A stretch of DNA of 64,000 nt. Source: Acetobacteraceae bacterium. GTDB taxonomy: Bacteria; Pseudomonadota; Alphaproteobacteria; Acetobacterales; Acetobacteraceae. The position numbers were made by a program, and so were the translations under genes. Shown in pieces: positions 42,111 through 54,000 of this stretch. The stretch spans positions 449,501 to 513,500 of the forward strand of contig CP039460.1 in NCBI GenBank assembly GCA_004843345.1, written 5' to 3'. How positions within the stretch are numbered: position 1 is the first letter of the stretch; the number at the start of each line of letters is the position of its first letter. The notes below the pieces were generated by a model that saw nothing but the letters and a program-made list of their open reading frames with translations, was not told the DNA's origin and made no database searches.

Positions 42111-42452
42111 CTACCCAATCTTGGCTGTTAGATCAATCTGTGCTCCTGGAGCCAGGCGAACATAGGCTTTTTTGACATCAGAACGTGCACCGAGACGTCC
42201 TTTTGTACGTTTAACCTTTCCTTTCTGGTTCAAGGTTTGAACAGAGATAACACTTACCTTAAAAATTTCTTCGACAGCGCGACGAATAGCTTCCTTGGTT
42301 GCCGTTGGAGCAACTGTAAAAACATATTGCCCTGTCTCAGAAACAAATGTTGCTTTTTCTGTAATCACAGGCGTGCGAACAACGTCGAACAGCTCAGCTT
42401 CAGACATAGCAGCCACAGCTTCTTTATTTGCGTAAACTTGCTTTACACTCAT
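42111..42452 (-). CDS. rplW: 50S ribosomal protein L23
   Basis: Docking site for trigger factor and SRP at the tunnel exit. The 113 residues have an N-terminal extension of about 20 residues before the core [20 protein letters not shown] and the [20 protein letters not shown] segment. It overlaps rplD by 4 nt. Confidence 0.96.
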   Translation of the reverse strand: MSVKQVYANKEAVAAMSEAELFDVVRTPVITEKATFVSETGQYVFTVAPTATKEAIRRAVEEIFKVSVISVQTLNQKGKVKRTKGRLGARSDVKKAYVRLAPGAQIDLTAKIG

Positions 42453-43075
42453 GATGCAGCTCCTTCTAAACGCTTCTGAAGACCTTCAACTGCTGAACGT
42501 GTCAGAATCAAGGTATCGTGTTTTAGAATGTCATATACGTTTGCACCAGCAACTGGGAGAATATCGAACCCAATTACGTTTGCAATGGCATTTGAAAATT
42601 CAGGATTAACAGCCGCATCAACGAAAAGAGCGGATTCTAGTCCTAGATTTTTAACGGTTTCAGTCGCCTGCTTTGTTTTTGCAATTCCAGCTGCCTCTTC
42701 AATCAGAAGAAGTTTACCTTCAAGTGCTTTTTGAGAAAGCGCAGAAAGAAGACCCAAACGTCTCACTTTCTTGGGCAAGCTGTAAGCATGCGAACGCAGA
42801 ACAGGACCATGAACAACACCACCAGTACGGTACTGAGGCGCGCGCACAGCACCGTGACGAGCAGAACCCGTCCCCTTCTGGCGATACACCTTTTTAGTTG
42901 TTCCTGAAACTTGACTACGACTTTTAATAGCATGATTACCGGAACGGGCTTTCGCCAACTGCCAGAGCACCACGCGCGCCATTATATCGGTGCGTGGCTT
43001 GATGCCAAAAATTTCCTGGGAAAGAGACATTGTACCCTTTGCCTCCCCTCCCAGATTTTTTACTTCAACTTCCAT
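42449..43075 (-). CDS. rplD: 50S ribosomal protein L4
   Basis: Tunnel-wall protein; in E. coli it is also the autogenous repressor of the S10 operon. The 208 residues hold the conserved loop ([20 protein letters not shown], about residues 71-90) and [15 protein letters not shown]. It starts 23 nt after rplC. Confidence 0.97.
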   Translation of the reverse strand: MEVEVKNLGGEAKGTMSLSQEIFGIKPRTDIMARVVLWQLAKARSGNHAIKSRSQVSGTTKKVYRQKGTGSARHGAVRAPQYRTGGVVHGPVLRSHAYSLPKKVRRLGLLSALSQKALEGKLLLIEEAAGIAKTKQATETVKNLGLESALFVDAAVNPEFSNAIANVIGFDILPVAGANVYDILKHDTLILTRSAVEGLQKRLEGAAS

Positions 43076-43098
43076 TTATTCCAGCCTTATCTAATATC

Positions 43099-43782
43099 TT
43101 ATTGCGCCGCTTCAGCTGCATATGTTGGATATGGAGCTTCTGGGTGGCGCTGCTTTTTAACAGCATCAGAAACAAGGACATAACCTTCTTTAGAACCAGG
43201 GACGGCTCCTTTAATGAAGATAAGATTATTTTCTTGATCCACTGCTGCGATTTCAAGGTTCTGAGTCGTAACACGGCGATCACCCATGTGACCTGCCATT
43301 TTCTTTCCCTTAAAAACTTTTCCAGGGTCTTGGCGCTGACCAGTAGAACCGTGTGAACGGTGACTAATGGAGACACCATGGGACGCTTCCAAACCGCGGA
43401 AGTTATGGCGCTTCATCGCACCAGCGAATCCCTTACCCTTACTCGTTCCAGTAACGTCAACTTTCTGACCTGGAACAAAATGAGCTGCTGTTAGTTTTGT
43501 GCCAACTTCGAGCACAGCGTCATCAGACACTCTAAACTCAACAAGCTTTTTTTTCAACTCTACTTTTTGACTTGCGAAATGTCCACGGTTTGGTTTGCTG
43601 ACATGCTTGGCTTTTGCTTCACCATAACCAACCTGAAGTGCGACATATCCGTCACGTTCATTTGTTTTTACGTCAACAACTTCAACATGATCCAGCTGAA
43701 GGAGTGTGACAGGAATGCTGACACCGTCTTCTTTGAAGATACGGCTCATTCCTAATTTTTTTGCAATAAGTCCGGTACGCAT
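43099..43782 (-). CDS. rplC: 50S ribosomal protein L3
   Basis: Early assembly protein near the peptidyl transferase centre. I chose the ATG at 43782 ([16 protein letters not shown]), with GAGG 6 nt upstream, over the ATG four codons earlier. That gives 227 residues with the signature [20 protein letters not shown] and the [20 protein letters not shown] segment. It follows rpsJ by 8 nt. Confidence 0.97.
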   Translation of the reverse strand: MRTGLIAKKLGMSRIFKEDGVSIPVTLLQLDHVEVVDVKTNERDGYVALQVGYGEAKAKHVSKPNRGHFASQKVELKKKLVEFRVSDDAVLEVGTKLTAAHFVPGQKVDVTGTSKGKGFAGAMKRHNFRGLEASHGVSISHRSHGSTGQRQDPGKVFKGKKMAGHMGDRRVTTQNLEIAAVDQENNLIFIKGAVPGSKEGYVLVSDAVKKQRHPEAPYPTYAAEAAQ

Positions 43783-43790
43783 ATCTGCCC

Positions 43791-44099
43791 TCAAAGTTTA
43801 ATTTCAACATCAACACCAGCAGCGAGGTCGAGCTTCATAAGCGCGTCAACGGTTTGAGGTGTTGGTTCAACGATATCCAACAAGCGGCGGTGCGTACGCA
43901 TTTCGAACTGTTCACGGCTCTTTTTATCAATGTGAGGTGAGCGGTTCACTGTAAAGCGAGCAATATGTGTTGGGAGGGGAATAGGACCACGTACCCGAGC
44001 CCCCGTTCTTTTCGCTGTATTTACAATATCACGAGTACTGCTATCCAGCACCCGGTGGTCATAAGCTTTTAGGCGAATACGAATATTTTGATCGTCCAT
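43791..44099 (-). CDS. rpsJ: 30S ribosomal protein S10
   Basis: Head protein of the small subunit, also a partner of NusB in antitermination. The 102 residues contain [20 protein letters not shown] and the [19 protein letters not shown] signature. It heads the S10 cluster. The 121-nt gap from tuf carries a GC-rich hairpin (44172-44195), so the cluster may be partly insulated from tuf. Confidence 0.98.
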   Translation of the reverse strand: MDDQNIRIRLKAYDHRVLDSSTRDIVNTAKRTGARVRGPIPLPTHIARFTVNRSPHIDKKSREQFEMRTHRRLLDIVEPTPQTVDALMKLDLAAGVDVEIKL

Positions 44100-44171
44100 T
44101 ATCCTACTTTGAGCCTTATTTTAATTTAAAAGAAATTCACACGAATCCCTAAGAATCCGTGCAAAAGATAA

Positions 44172-44195
44172 CCCCCGGAAGCAAGCTCCCAGGGG
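44172..44195 (-). terminator. Hairpin between tuf and rpsJ, possible attenuator
   Basis: On the minus strand CCCCTGG pairs with CCGGGGG around a 10-nt loop, followed by TTATCTTTTG, a weak T-rich tail. It could terminate a fraction of transcripts after tuf. Confidence 0.5.
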
Positions 44196-44220
44196 CTAAC
44201 CAAATGCTTAATAGCAGATA

Positions 44221-45411
44221 TTATTTCTTAACGGAAGAGACAACACCTGCACCAACTGTACGTCCGCCTTCACGGATAGCGAAGCGCAAGCCTTCGTCCA
44301 TAGCAATTGGAGCAATCAATTCAACATCCATAGCAACGTTATCGCCAGGCATAACCATTTCGGTTCCTTCTGGAAGATGAACGACACCTGTAACGTCTGT
44401 TGTTCTGAAATAGAACTGTGGACGATAGTTGGTGAAGAATGGGGTATGACGCCCGCCTTCCTCTTTTGTCAAAATATATGCTTCTGCCAAGAACTGGCTG
44501 TGTGGCGTAATAGAACCTGGTTTTGCAAGAACCTGACCACGTTCAACATCTTCACGCTTTGTACCACGCAACAACGCACCGATGTTATCACCTGCTTCAC
44601 CACGATCGAGAAGCTTACGGAACATCTCAACACCTGTAACGGTGGTTTTTGTTGTTGGTTTAAGACCAACGATTTCAACTTCGTTACCGACGTTAATTTC
44701 GCCACGTTCGACACGGCCTGTAACAACAGTACCACGACCAGAAATGGAGAACACATCTTCGATTGGCATCAAGAATGGACGATCAACTGGACGTTCTGGC
44801 TGTGGAATGTAGGCATCAACCGCATCCATCAACTCAAGAATTTTTTCCTCACCGATAGAAGCATCACCATCTTCCAAAGTTGCTAATGCAGACCCCTGAA
44901 TGATAGGAATATCATCCCCTGGGAACTCATAGGAAGAAAGAAGTTCACGAATTTCCATTTCCACGAGCTCAAGCAATTCAGGATCATCAACCTGATCAAC
45001 TTTATTCATGAAAACAACAAGAGCAGGAACACCAACCTGACGTGAAAGCAAGATGTGCTCACGAGTCTGTGGCATTGGACCATCAGCAGCAGACACAACC
45101 AAGATTGCGCCATCCATCTGAGCTGCACCTGTGATCATGTTTTTGACATAGTCAGCATGGCCTGGGCAGTCAACGTGCGCATAGTGACGCTTATCTGTTT
45201 CATACTCAACGTGAGCTGTAGAAATCGTAATACCACGAGCTCTTTCTTCTGGCGCTTTATCAATCTGATCGTATGCGCTGTATTCTGCACCACCTTTTTT
45301 AGCAAGCGTTTTTGTGATCGCAGCTGTTAAAGATGTTTTACCATGGTCAACGTGACCGATTGTGCCAATATTGCAGTGCGGTTTTGTCCGCTCAAACTTA
45401 GCCTTAGCCAT
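44221..45411 (-). CDS. tuf: Elongation factor Tu
   Basis: GTPase that brings aminoacyl-tRNA to the ribosome. The 396 residues include the P-loop GHVDHGKT (19-26), the switch segment [24 protein letters not shown], the guanine-recognition NKVD and the C-terminal beta barrels ([18 protein letters not shown]). It follows rpsG directly by 72 nt; fusA, which normally separates them, is absent. Confidence 0.98.
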   Translation of the reverse strand: MAKAKFERTKPHCNIGTIGHVDHGKTSLTAAITKTLAKKGGAEYSAYDQIDKAPEERARGITISTAHVEYETDKRHYAHVDCPGHADYVKNMITGAAQMDGAILVVSAADGPMPQTREHILLSRQVGVPALVVFMNKVDQVDDPELLELVEMEIRELLSSYEFPGDDIPIIQGSALATLEDGDASIGEEKILELMDAVDAYIPQPERPVDRPFLMPIEDVFSISGRGTVVTGRVERGEINVGNEVEIVGLKPTTKTTVTGVEMFRKLLDRGEAGDNIGALLRGTKREDVERGQVLAKPGSITPHSQFLAEAYILTKEEGGRHTPFFTNYRPQFYFRTTDVTGVVHLPEGTEMVMPGDNVAMDVELIAPIAMDEGLRFAIREGGRTVGAGVVSSVKK

Positions 45412-45483
45412 AACCTATCCTTTTAAAAACTTTCCTGACAACGCAGGATATATCTTTTATTATTTACCAAAAATGAAAAAGAC

Positions 45484-45960
45484 TTACCAACGATAATGGC
45501 TGAATGCACGATTAGCTTCGGCCATACGATGGGTATCTTCGCGCTTTTTAACAGCTGAGCCACGATTATTAATCGCATCGAACAACTCTTGTGAAAGGCG
45601 ATCACACATTGTCTTTTCGCTTCTTTTACGCGCTGCGTCAACAATCCAGCGAATTGCTAGAGCCTGACGACGTTCTGCACGCACATCAACTGGCACCTGA
45701 TATGTGGCACCACCGACACGACGGGAGCGAACCTCAACTTGAGGTTTAACATTATCCAAAGCTGAATGGAACATGGCAATTGGATCTGCATCCGGACCAC
45801 CCCGTTTAGCTAAGCTATCCAGAGCCCCGTAAAGGATACGCTCTGCTAAAGATTTTTTCCCGTCATACATCATGACATTCATGAAACGGGTTAACACGAC
45901 ATCTCCAAATTTTGGATCTGGAAGAATTTCGCGCTTTTCAGCACTGTGCCGACGACTCAT
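45484..45960 (-). CDS. rpsG: 30S ribosomal protein S7
   Basis: Organises the 30S head and contacts mRNA at the exit; the str operon repressor in E. coli. The 158 residues contain [20 protein letters not shown] and the [20 protein letters not shown] segment. It follows rpsL by 13 nt. Confidence 0.98.
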   Translation of the reverse strand: MSRRHSAEKREILPDPKFGDVVLTRFMNVMMYDGKKSLAERILYGALDSLAKRGGPDADPIAMFHSALDNVKPQVEVRSRRVGGATYQVPVDVRAERRQALAIRWIVDAARKRSEKTMCDRLSQELFDAINNRGSAVKKREDTHRMAEANRAFSHYRW

Positions 45961-45973
45961 TCCCTACTCTCCC

Positions 45974-46345
45974 TTATTTCGGACGTTTTGCGCCGTAGTG
46001 CGAACGTCTTTGACGACGTTTTGGAATACCTTGAGTATCCAAGACACCACGAATAATATGATAACGCACACCTGGTAAATCCTTTACACGTCCGCCGCGA
46101 ATAAGGACAACGCTATGTTCCTGAAGATTGTGACCTTCACCAGGAATATAACTCACCACCTCATAACCATTGGTCAAGCGGACCTTGGCCACCTTTCTCA
46201 AAGCTGAGTTAGGTTTTTTTGGCGTGACAGTATAGACACGGGTACAGACACCACGTTTCTGTGGGCATCCCTGCAATGCAGGCACCTTATTACGCTTGGC
46301 AGCAGGCTTACGGCCTCTGGCAATGAGCTGGTTAATAGTGGGCAT
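45974..46345 (-). CDS. rpsL: 30S ribosomal protein S12
   Basis: Decoding-centre protein that controls accuracy. The 123 residues include [11 protein letters not shown] and [13 protein letters not shown]. Lys43 and Lys88 are both lysine, the streptomycin-sensitive state. It starts the rpsL-rpsG-tuf group about 240 nt downstream of rpoC, with its own probable promoter. Confidence 0.98.
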   Translation of the reverse strand: MPTINQLIARGRKPAAKRNKVPALQGCPQKRGVCTRVYTVTPKKPNSALRKVAKVRLTNGYEVVSYIPGEGHNLQEHSVVLIRGGRVKDLPGVRYHIIRGVLDTQGIPKRRQRRSHYGAKRPK

Positions 46346-46449
46346 TCGCCTTATTCAATCCTTTTATTCTGTCTGCGATTTATAAACTCGCAAAAACTTT
46401 ACTTATCTGCGAAGAGCATAATAACACCATTCACAGACAGACCTGTAAA

Positions 46450-46478
46450 AATATAACCACGTTACTACGCAGTCGCAA
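46450..46478 (-). promoter_or_regulatory. Candidate promoter of rpsL-rpsG-tuf
   Basis: On the minus strand TTGCGA (46473-46478) and TATATT (46450-46455) are 17 nt apart. It predicts a leader of about 100 nt before rpsL. An alternative further upstream is TTGACG followed after 17 nt by TTATTT. Confidence 0.55.
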
Positions 46479-46492
46479 CTTAATCACCTAAT

Positions 46493-46562
46493 GGGGCAGA
46501 AAAATAACCTTTAATCTTCTGCCCCGTCAAGTCCTAGACACTAAGAGAAAAAATACGTGTCT
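46493..46562 (-). other. Two hairpins between rpoC and rpsL
   Basis: GGGGCAGAA (46493-46501) pairs with TTCTGCCCC (46517-46525), a perfect 9-bp stem. AGACAC (46536-46541) pairs with GTGTCT (46557-46562). No clear T-run follows on the minus strand. They could terminate part of the rpoBC transcription or be RNase processing sites. Confidence 0.5.
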
Positions 46563-46582
46563 CTCGTACCATCGTACCTTAC

Positions 46583-49500
46583 TTAAGACTCGCTTTCCAA
46601 CTCAGCCTCTAATGAAGCCGTGTCTTCGGTAATAATTTCTGCGTCAACCGCAGCTAAAGGAGATGCTTGCTCTCCAAGCCTGCGCATTTGGCGCATCAAT
46701 CCGCCAGTTCCTGCTGGAATCAAACGCCCAACAATGACGTTTTCTTTTAACCCTCCAAGATGATCCACTTTACCAGAGCTGGCCGCTTCGGTCAGCACAC
46801 GAGTGGTTTCTTGGAAAGAAGCCGCAGAAATGAAGGACTCTGTCTGCAAGGAAGCCTTAGTGATTCCCTGTAGAACAGGAGAAGCTTCTGCAGGCTTACG
46901 CCCACTTTCTTCTAATTCACGATTCTCTGCCTCGAAGACAAGACGGTCAACGATCTCACCAAGCAACCAAACCGAATCGCCTGGATTTGTAATCTCAACT
47001 TTTTGAAGCATCTGGCGCACAATCACTTCGATATGCTTATCGTTGATCTTCACGCCCTGAAGACGGTAAACGTCTTGAACTTCATTTACCAGATATTCAG
47101 AGAGGGCTTCAACCCCTAGAACTTTCAAAATGTCATGAGGGACACGAGGTCCGTCAACCAATGGGTCACCTTTTTGAATAAAGTCACCTTCCTGAACAGA
47201 AATACGTTTACCTTTAGGGATAAGATATTCCATCTGCTCCCCTGTTTGATCGTCTTTCACAACGATGCAACGTTTTGCTTTGTAATCCCGTCCAAATTCA
47301 ATATACCCGCTGTTTTCTGCAATGATCGCATGGTCTTTAGGGCTACGAGCCTCAAAGAGTTCTGCAACACGTGGCAGACCACCTGTAATATCACGGGTTT
47401 TGGAACCTTCACGTGGAATACGTGCCAGCACGTCACCCGCATGAACTTCAGCCCCATTTTCAACTGAAAGAATGGAATCTGGAGACAAGAAATAGCGTGC
47501 TTCATTGCCATTGGCTAAACGCTCGATATTTCCGTCCTTATCTTTCAACTGAAGACGTGGACGAAGGTCAACCCCTTTAGCGGCTTGTTTGTAATCTACA
47601 ACCACACGTGAAGCTAGGCCTGTCACCTCGTCCATACGTTCCATCAAAGTAATCGAGTCAATCAAATCAACATATTCGACACGCCCCGCTTGCTCTGTAA
47701 TAATTGGCAAGGTGTATGGGTCCCACTCAGCCAATTTCTGACCACGCGTGACTTTTTCATCCTGAGAAACCATCAGTTTAGAACCGTATGGCACACGGTA
47801 ACGCGCACGTTCTACCCCGTTTTCGTCCATAAGAACGATCTCACAGTTACGGGACATGACAACAGGAATCTTTTGCGAATTCACAACCACGTTGAGATTC
47901 GCAATTTCGACCTTACCCTCACGTGCAGCTTCGACCATAGATTGTTCAGCACCACGGGTCGCCGTTCCTCCAATATGGAAAGTACGCATCGTGAGCTGTG
48001 TTCCAGGCTCACCGATAGACTGCGCCGCGATAACACCAACAGCCTCACCGACATTCACTTCCGTGCCCCTTGCAAGGTCACGTCCATAGCATTTTGCACA
48101 AATGCCAACACGGCTCTCACAGGTCAAGACAGAGCGAATCTTAATATTTTCGATCCCTGCTTTTTCCAAGGTTTCAATCGCTTCCTCATCAAGCAATGTC
48201 CCTGTTTGATAGAGAACTTCACCTGAAACGGGATGGCTAACATCTTCTGCCAAAGTACGACCTAAAGCACGATCTTCCAAAGAAGCAACCACTTCTCCGC
48301 CATCCATGACGACGTGAACATCAATCCCTTTTTCCGTTCCACAGTCTTTATCACTAATGATGCAGTCCTGCGCAACGTCAACTAAACGACGTGTCAAATA
48401 ACCTGAGTTCGCCGTTTTTAGAGCCGTATCCGCAAGACCTTTTCGCGCACCATGGCTGGACGTAAAATAGTCAAGAACGGAAAGTCCTTCTTTAAAGTTC
48501 GCAACAATTGGCTGTTCGATAATTTCACCTGAAGGTTTAACCATCAAACCACGCATACCAGCAAGCTGCTTCATCTGTGCTGGCGACCCACGGGCACCAG
48601 AATCACTCATCATCCAAACAGAATTGGTTGGCTTACCAATTTCAGAAGCGGAAATCGCCTCGACCATCGCTGCCTGAACCTCATCTGTACAACGAGACCA
48701 TGTATCGACAACTTTATTGTAGCGCTCACCAGCTGTAATCAAACCATCCTGATATTGCTGTTCAAACTCCTTCACTTCGGCTGCGGCACGATCGACCAAT
48801 TCAGCTTTCGCCTTAGGCACAATCATATCATCTTTACCAAAGGAAACCCCTGCCAAAGCCGCATGACGGAAACCAATTCCCATCAGCTGATCACAGAAAA
48901 TAACAGCATCTTTCTGGCCACAATGGCGATAAACCATATCAATGACACTCGAAACCGCCTTCTTCGTCAACTGACGGTTAATGAGGCTGTAAGAAATATG
49001 TGGGTTATTTGGCAAAATAAGACCAATAATGGCGCGGCCAGGTGTTGTAACAACAACCTTGGAAACCATCTCACCATTTTCGTCCATTTCTTTGAAACGC
49101 AAACGGATTTTCTGATGAAGATTCACTTCTTCCGCCGCCAAAGCAGCTTCGATTTCGGCAATAGAGCCAAATGCGGTTGGCGCAGGTGTCTTAACAACTT
49201 CCTTGCCTGTTTCAGGATCTTTTACGATCTCTGCTTCATCTGGTGTTGCCTTAAACTCTGGCGTTTCTAAGCTCAAATAATAAAGACCCAAAACAATATC
49301 CTGCGATGGCACGATAATAGGCTTACCGTTAGCAGGGCTGAGAATATTATTTGTGGACATCATCAAAACACGTGCCTCAAGCTGGGCTTCCAGCGAAAGC
49401 GGAACGTGAACAGCCATCTGATCCCCGTCAAAGTCAGCGTTAAAGGCCGTACAAACCAACGGATGAAGCTGGATTGCCTTTCCTTCGATCAAGATAGGCT

Positions 49501-50947
49501 CAAACGCCTGAATCCCAAGACGATGCAACGTTGGCGCACGGTTAAGGAACACGGGATGTTCTCTAATGACTTCTTCAAGAATATCCCAAACTTCTGGACG
49601 TTCTTTTTCCACCATTTTTTTAGCCGCTTTAATGGTATTCGCATGACCATATTTCTCAAGCTTAGCGTAAATAAACGGTTTAAACAGCTCTAATGCCATT
49701 TTCTTTGGCAAACCACACTGGTGCAGTTTTAATTCAGGACCAACCACAATCACAGAACGGCCCGAATAATCCACACGTTTACCAAGAAGGTTCTGACGGA
49801 AACGGCCTTGCTTTCCCTTCAGCATGTCTGAAAGAGATTTCAAGGGGCGTTTATTCCCACCAGAAATAGCTCTGCCCCGGCGACCATTATCAAATAACGC
49901 ATCAACAGATTCCTGCAACATACGTTTTTCGTTACGAACGATAATATCTGGAGCACGCAACTCCATCAAACGCTTCAAACGATTGTTACGGTTAATCACA
50001 CGACGATAAAGGTCGTTCAAATCAGACGTTGCAAAACGGCCGCCATCCAAAGGCACCAAAGGACGCAACTCTGGCGGAATGACAGGAATGACATCTAAAA
50101 TCATCCATTCTGGCTTACCGCCGCTTTCAACAAAAGCTTCCACCATCTTTAAGCGTTTCACCAGTTTTTTTCTGGCAGCTTCAGAAGTGGCCTTACGCAA
50201 TTTTTTACGCAGTTTTGTTTTTTCAGAATCTTCGTCCGTAACCTCTTGATCGTAATCAAAAGGATCTGGTTCACCAGCTTCTTTTGCTTCAGCCGTTAAA
50301 CGGCGCTCTTCACTGTTTGGAATTCCCCAATCATAGCTTGAAAGCGCTTTTTTAATGGCTTCAGCCCCGATACCGACCTCAAGTCCTGCATCTGGATACA
50401 TGTCCAGAAGATCTTCACAGCGCTCTTCATCCAAGAGATACTGATCACGTCTCTTAGCATATTTAAAGGACTCAATTTCTTCTGAATCACAAATCCCTTT
50501 ATCAAGAACAAGGAATTTCTCGAAATAAAGAACAGGCTCAACATCCTTCAGCGGAAGATCCAACAATGTCGCAATACGACTTGGAAGGGACTTCAAAAAC
50601 CAAATATGCGCCACAGGAGAAGCAAGTTCAATATGCCCCATCCGCTCACGGCGGACTTTTGCCAAGGTGACTTCAACACCGCATTTTTCGCAGATAATCC
50701 CACGGAATTTCATCCGCTTATATTTTCCGCAAAGGCATTCATAATCTTTGGTTGGCCCAAAAATACGCGCACAGAAAAGCCCATCACGCTCTGGCTTAAA
50801 AGTACGGTAGTTGATTGTTTCAGGCTTTTTGATTTCTCCAAAGGACCACGAACGGATCTGTTCAGGAGAGGCCAGACGAATTCTAATCTGGTCAAAAGCC
50901 CCCTGTTCTGTTGCTGAAGGCCCTAAAATTTTGGTGATCTCTTTCAT
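46583..50947 (-). CDS. rpoC: RNA polymerase beta' subunit
   Basis: Catalytic subunit of RNA polymerase. The 1454 residues, slightly long but usual for alphaproteobacteria, carry the N-terminal zinc-binding [20 protein letters not shown] segment (about residues 70-89), the active-site metal triad in [16 protein letters not shown], the trigger loop region ([19 protein letters not shown]) and a second zinc site ([15 protein letters not shown]). It follows rpoB by 124 nt. That spacer has two hairpins. Confidence 0.98.
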   Translation of the reverse strand: MKEITKILGPSATEQGAFDQIRIRLASPEQIRSWSFGEIKKPETINYRTFKPERDGLFCARIFGPTKDYECLCGKYKRMKFRGIICEKCGVEVTLAKVRRERMGHIELASPVAHIWFLKSLPSRIATLLDLPLKDVEPVLYFEKFLVLDKGICDSEEIESFKYAKRRDQYLLDEERCEDLLDMYPDAGLEVGIGAEAIKKALSSYDWGIPNSEERRLTAEAKEAGEPDPFDYDQEVTDEDSEKTKLRKKLRKATSEAARKKLVKRLKMVEAFVESGGKPEWMILDVIPVIPPELRPLVPLDGGRFATSDLNDLYRRVINRNNRLKRLMELRAPDIIVRNEKRMLQESVDALFDNGRRGRAISGGNKRPLKSLSDMLKGKQGRFRQNLLGKRVDYSGRSVIVVGPELKLHQCGLPKKMALELFKPFIYAKLEKYGHANTIKAAKKMVEKERPEVWDILEEVIREHPVFLNRAPTLHRLGIQAFEPILIEGKAIQLHPLVCTAFNADFDGDQMAVHVPLSLEAQLEARVLMMSTNNILSPANGKPIIVPSQDIVLGLYYLSLETPEFKATPDEAEIVKDPETGKEVVKTPAPTAFGSIAEIEAALAAEEVNLHQKIRLRFKEMDENGEMVSKVVVTTPGRAIIGLILPNNPHISYSLINRQLTKKAVSSVIDMVYRHCGQKDAVIFCDQLMGIGFRHAALAGVSFGKDDMIVPKAKAELVDRAAAEVKEFEQQYQDGLITAGERYNKVVDTWSRCTDEVQAAMVEAISASEIGKPTNSVWMMSDSGARGSPAQMKQLAGMRGLMVKPSGEIIEQPIVANFKEGLSVLDYFTSSHGARKGLADTALKTANSGYLTRRLVDVAQDCIISDKDCGTEKGIDVHVVMDGGEVVASLEDRALGRTLAEDVSHPVSGEVLYQTGTLLDEEAIETLEKAGIENIKIRSVLTCESRVGICAKCYGRDLARGTEVNVGEAVGVIAAQSIGEPGTQLTMRTFHIGGTATRGAEQSMVEAAREGKVEIANLNVVVNSQKIPVVMSRNCEIVLMDENGVERARYRVPYGSKLMVSQDEKVTRGQKLAEWDPYTLPIITEQAGRVEYVDLIDSITLMERMDEVTGLASRVVVDYKQAAKGVDLRPRLQLKDKDGNIERLANGNEARYFLSPDSILSVENGAEVHAGDVLARIPREGSKTRDITGGLPRVAELFEARSPKDHAIIAENSGYIEFGRDYKAKRCIVVKDDQTGEQMEYLIPKGKRISVQEGDFIQKGDPLVDGPRVPHDILKVLGVEALSEYLVNEVQDVYRLQGVKINDKHIEVIVRQMLQKVEITNPGDSVWLLGEIVDRLVFEAENRELEESGRKPAEASPVLQGITKASLQTESFISAASFQETTRVLTEAASSGKVDHLGGLKENVIVGRLIPAGTGGLMRQMRRLGEQASPLAAVDAEIITEDTASLEAELESES

Positions 50948-50976
50948 TCGCCATTATCCTGCTTGCCGGGAAGTTT

Positions 50977-51030
50977 GGGGAAATAGAAGCACCTATTTCC
51001 CCTTGTTCCCTAAAGAGCTTTTAAAAGCTC
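50977..51030 (-). other. Two hairpins between rpoB and rpoC
   Basis: GGGGAAATA (50977-50985) pairs with TATTTCCCC (50994-51002) as a perfect 9-bp stem with an 8-nt loop. A second perfect palindrome, GAGCTTTTAAAAGCTC, lies at 51015-51030. Neither has a strong T-tail. mRNA processing or pausing between rpoB and rpoC is a possible role. Confidence 0.5.
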
Positions 51031-51071
51031 GTTCATTATTATTTCAACGGGTTTCCAATAAGAATTCTAAC

Positions 51072-54000
51072 TTAATTAGAACCTTGCTCTAGCTCGACAT
51101 TAAGACCAAGTGATTTTAACTCTTTGGTCAAAACGTTAAAGCTCTCTGGAATTCCCGCTTCGAAATCTTCATCCTCACGAACGATAGACTCGTAAACTTT
51201 TGTTCGCCCTGAAACGTCATCTGACTTAACCGTCAGCATTTCCTGAAGCGTATAGGCTGCGCCGTATGCTTCCAATGCCCAGACTTCCATTTCTCCGAAA
51301 CGCTGCCCACCGAACTGCGCCTTACCACCGAGTGGCTGTTGCGTAATCAAAGAATATGGCCCGATGGAACGAGAGTGAATCTTATCATCAACCAAATGAT
51401 GCAATTTAAGCATATAAATATAACCAACGGTTGTTTTACGCTCAAATTTCAGTCCTGTACGACCATCAATCAACTGAGACTGGCCAGAAACATCTACACC
51501 AGCTTTTGCGAGCATTTGCTCAATATCTGGAATAGAAGCTCCATCAAACACAGGCGTTGCAATCGGCACCCCCTTGCGGATATTCTTTACCAATTCAAAA
51601 AGCTGATCATTAGACATTTCGGCAATCTCTGTCTCAAAGACTTTCTCACCGTAAACCTCTTTCAGCTCATCGAGAAGCTCCTGATGACGCTCCCCTGTGC
51701 GCTGATAATCATCAACAATTTCACCAATGTTCTGACCAATATTTGCACAAGCCCAGCCCAAATGTGTTTCAAGAATCTGCCCCACATTCATACGGGAAGG
51801 CACACCCAATGGGTTAAGGACGATATCCACGGCCTGACCATTTTCAAGGAAAGGCATATCCTCGATCGGAACCACACGGGAAACAACACCCTTATTTCCA
51901 TGACGTCCAGCCATTTTATCCCCAGGCTGAAGCTTACGCTTCACCGCAACGAAAATTTTAACCATTTTCATTACACCAGGAGAGAGTTCGTCGCCACGCT
52001 GTAACTTATCAACCTTATCTTCAAAATGCGCATCAATACGTGCCACAGCAGCATCATACTCTTTACAAATTGTCTGAATAGCTGTTGCAATTTCTGCATC
52101 TGCCAAAGGAATATCTCTCCAGCTATCACGTGGAATTTCACGCAAAGCTTCCAGAGTGATTTTATCTCCCTTTTTCAGATTCTTAACGGTTTTAGATTTT
52201 GTCGCAGCGCCAACTTCCTGACCAACAAGACGTGCTTTCAAACGATCGTGGAAGTTACGTTCCTGAATAGCACGCTCATCATCACGGTCTTTAGCAAAAC
52301 GTTCGATTTCATTCCGCTCAATCGCCATCGCACGTTCATCTTTATCCACACCACGACGTGAGAAAACACGAACGTCAACAACTGTTCCGCTTGTTCCTGG
52401 TGGAAGTTTAAGAGACGTATCACGAACATCAGAGGCTTTTTCACCAAAAATAGCACGTAACAATTTTTCTTCTGGTGTCATGGGGCTTTCCCCTTTTGGG
52501 GTCACCTTACCGACAAGAATATCGCCTGGTTCAACTTCTGCACCGACATAGACAATGCCAGCCTCATCAAGATTTCTAAGGGCCTCTTCACCTGCATTTG
52601 GAATGTCACGGGTGATTTCTTCCTGTCCAAGCTTCGTATCACGCGCCATGACCTCGAACTCTTCCAAATGGATAGAGGTGAAGACGTCATCACGTGCAAT
52701 ACGTTCAGAGATAAGAATAGAATCCTCATAATTGTAGCCATTCCAAGGCATGAAGGCCACCATGACGTTACGGCCAAGTGCCAACTCCCCCTGTTCTGTT
52801 GATGGGCCGTCCGCAATAATATCACCTGCCACAACACGATCGCCAACTTTCACCAAAGGACGCTGGTTAATACATGTGGACTGATTAGAACGCATATATT
52901 TACGCAAACGGTAAATATCGACACCTTCAATATTATCCTCATCATCTGTTGCACGGATAACCACACGGGCACCGTCAACCTGATCAATCACACCGCCACG
53001 TTTTGCAACAATCGCAGCCCCAGAATCCCGAGCAACGGCCGCTTCCATTCCCGTTCCAACTAAGGGAGCATCAGACTGCACCAATGGAACGGCCTGACGC
53101 TGCATGTTAGACCCCATCAAAGCACGGTTCGCATCATCGTTTTCAAGGAATGGGATGAGTGCAGCAGCAACAGAGACCAGCTGTTTCGGAGAAACGTCAC
53201 AAGCTGTCACCTGATCGGGAGGCACAAGACGGAAATCACCCGACTTACGCACAGAAACAAGATCACTTGTCAAACGACCCGTCTTAGGATCTTGCGCAGC
53301 ATCAGCCTGCGCAACCGTGAGTTTTTCTTCTTCAATAGCAGAAAGATATTTAAATCCGTCTTGAAGCACCCCGTCCTGAACAAGACGATATGGTGTTTCA
53401 ATAAAGCCGTATTTATTCACTCTTGCATAAGTTGCCAAAGAGTTAATCAAACCAATATTTGGCCCTTCAGGCGTTTCAATCGGGCAAATACGTCCATAAT
53501 GGGTTGGATGAACGTCACGCACTTCAAAGCCCGCACGCTCACGTGTCAATCCCCCTGGACCCAACGCAGAAAGACGACGTTTATGAGTCACCTCTGAAAG
53601 AGGATTTGTCTGATCCATAAACTGACTTAATTGTGAAGAGCCAAAGAATTCACGAACCGCCGCCGCTGCTGGCTTTGCGTTAATCAAATCGTGTGGCATT
53701 GCCGTATCAATCGGAGAAGAACTCATCCGTTCACGAATGGCACGCTCCATACGCAAAAGGCCAATACGGTACTGATTTTCCATTAATTCACCAACGGAAC
53801 GAACACGACGGTTTCCGAGGTTATCAATATCATCGACCTGACCACGCCCATCCTTCAAATCACAAAGGACTTTAATCGTATGGATAATGTCTTCTTTCCG
53901 CAACGTACGAACGGTATCAGGAACATCCTCCTCCAAACGCATGTTCATTTTAACACGCCCAACGGGAGAAAGATCATAACGTTCAACGTCAAAGAACAAA

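Noticed and set aside
45974-46345. Streptomycin-resistance substitution in S12
   Set aside because: Lys43 and Lys88 are both wild type.
51339-52004. 221-codon open frame antisense to rpoB
   Set aside because: It mirrors the strongly conserved rpoB frame, has no ribosome-binding site and its product has no protein-like composition. Similar antisense frames over rpoC and the ribosomal genes were rejected for the same reason.
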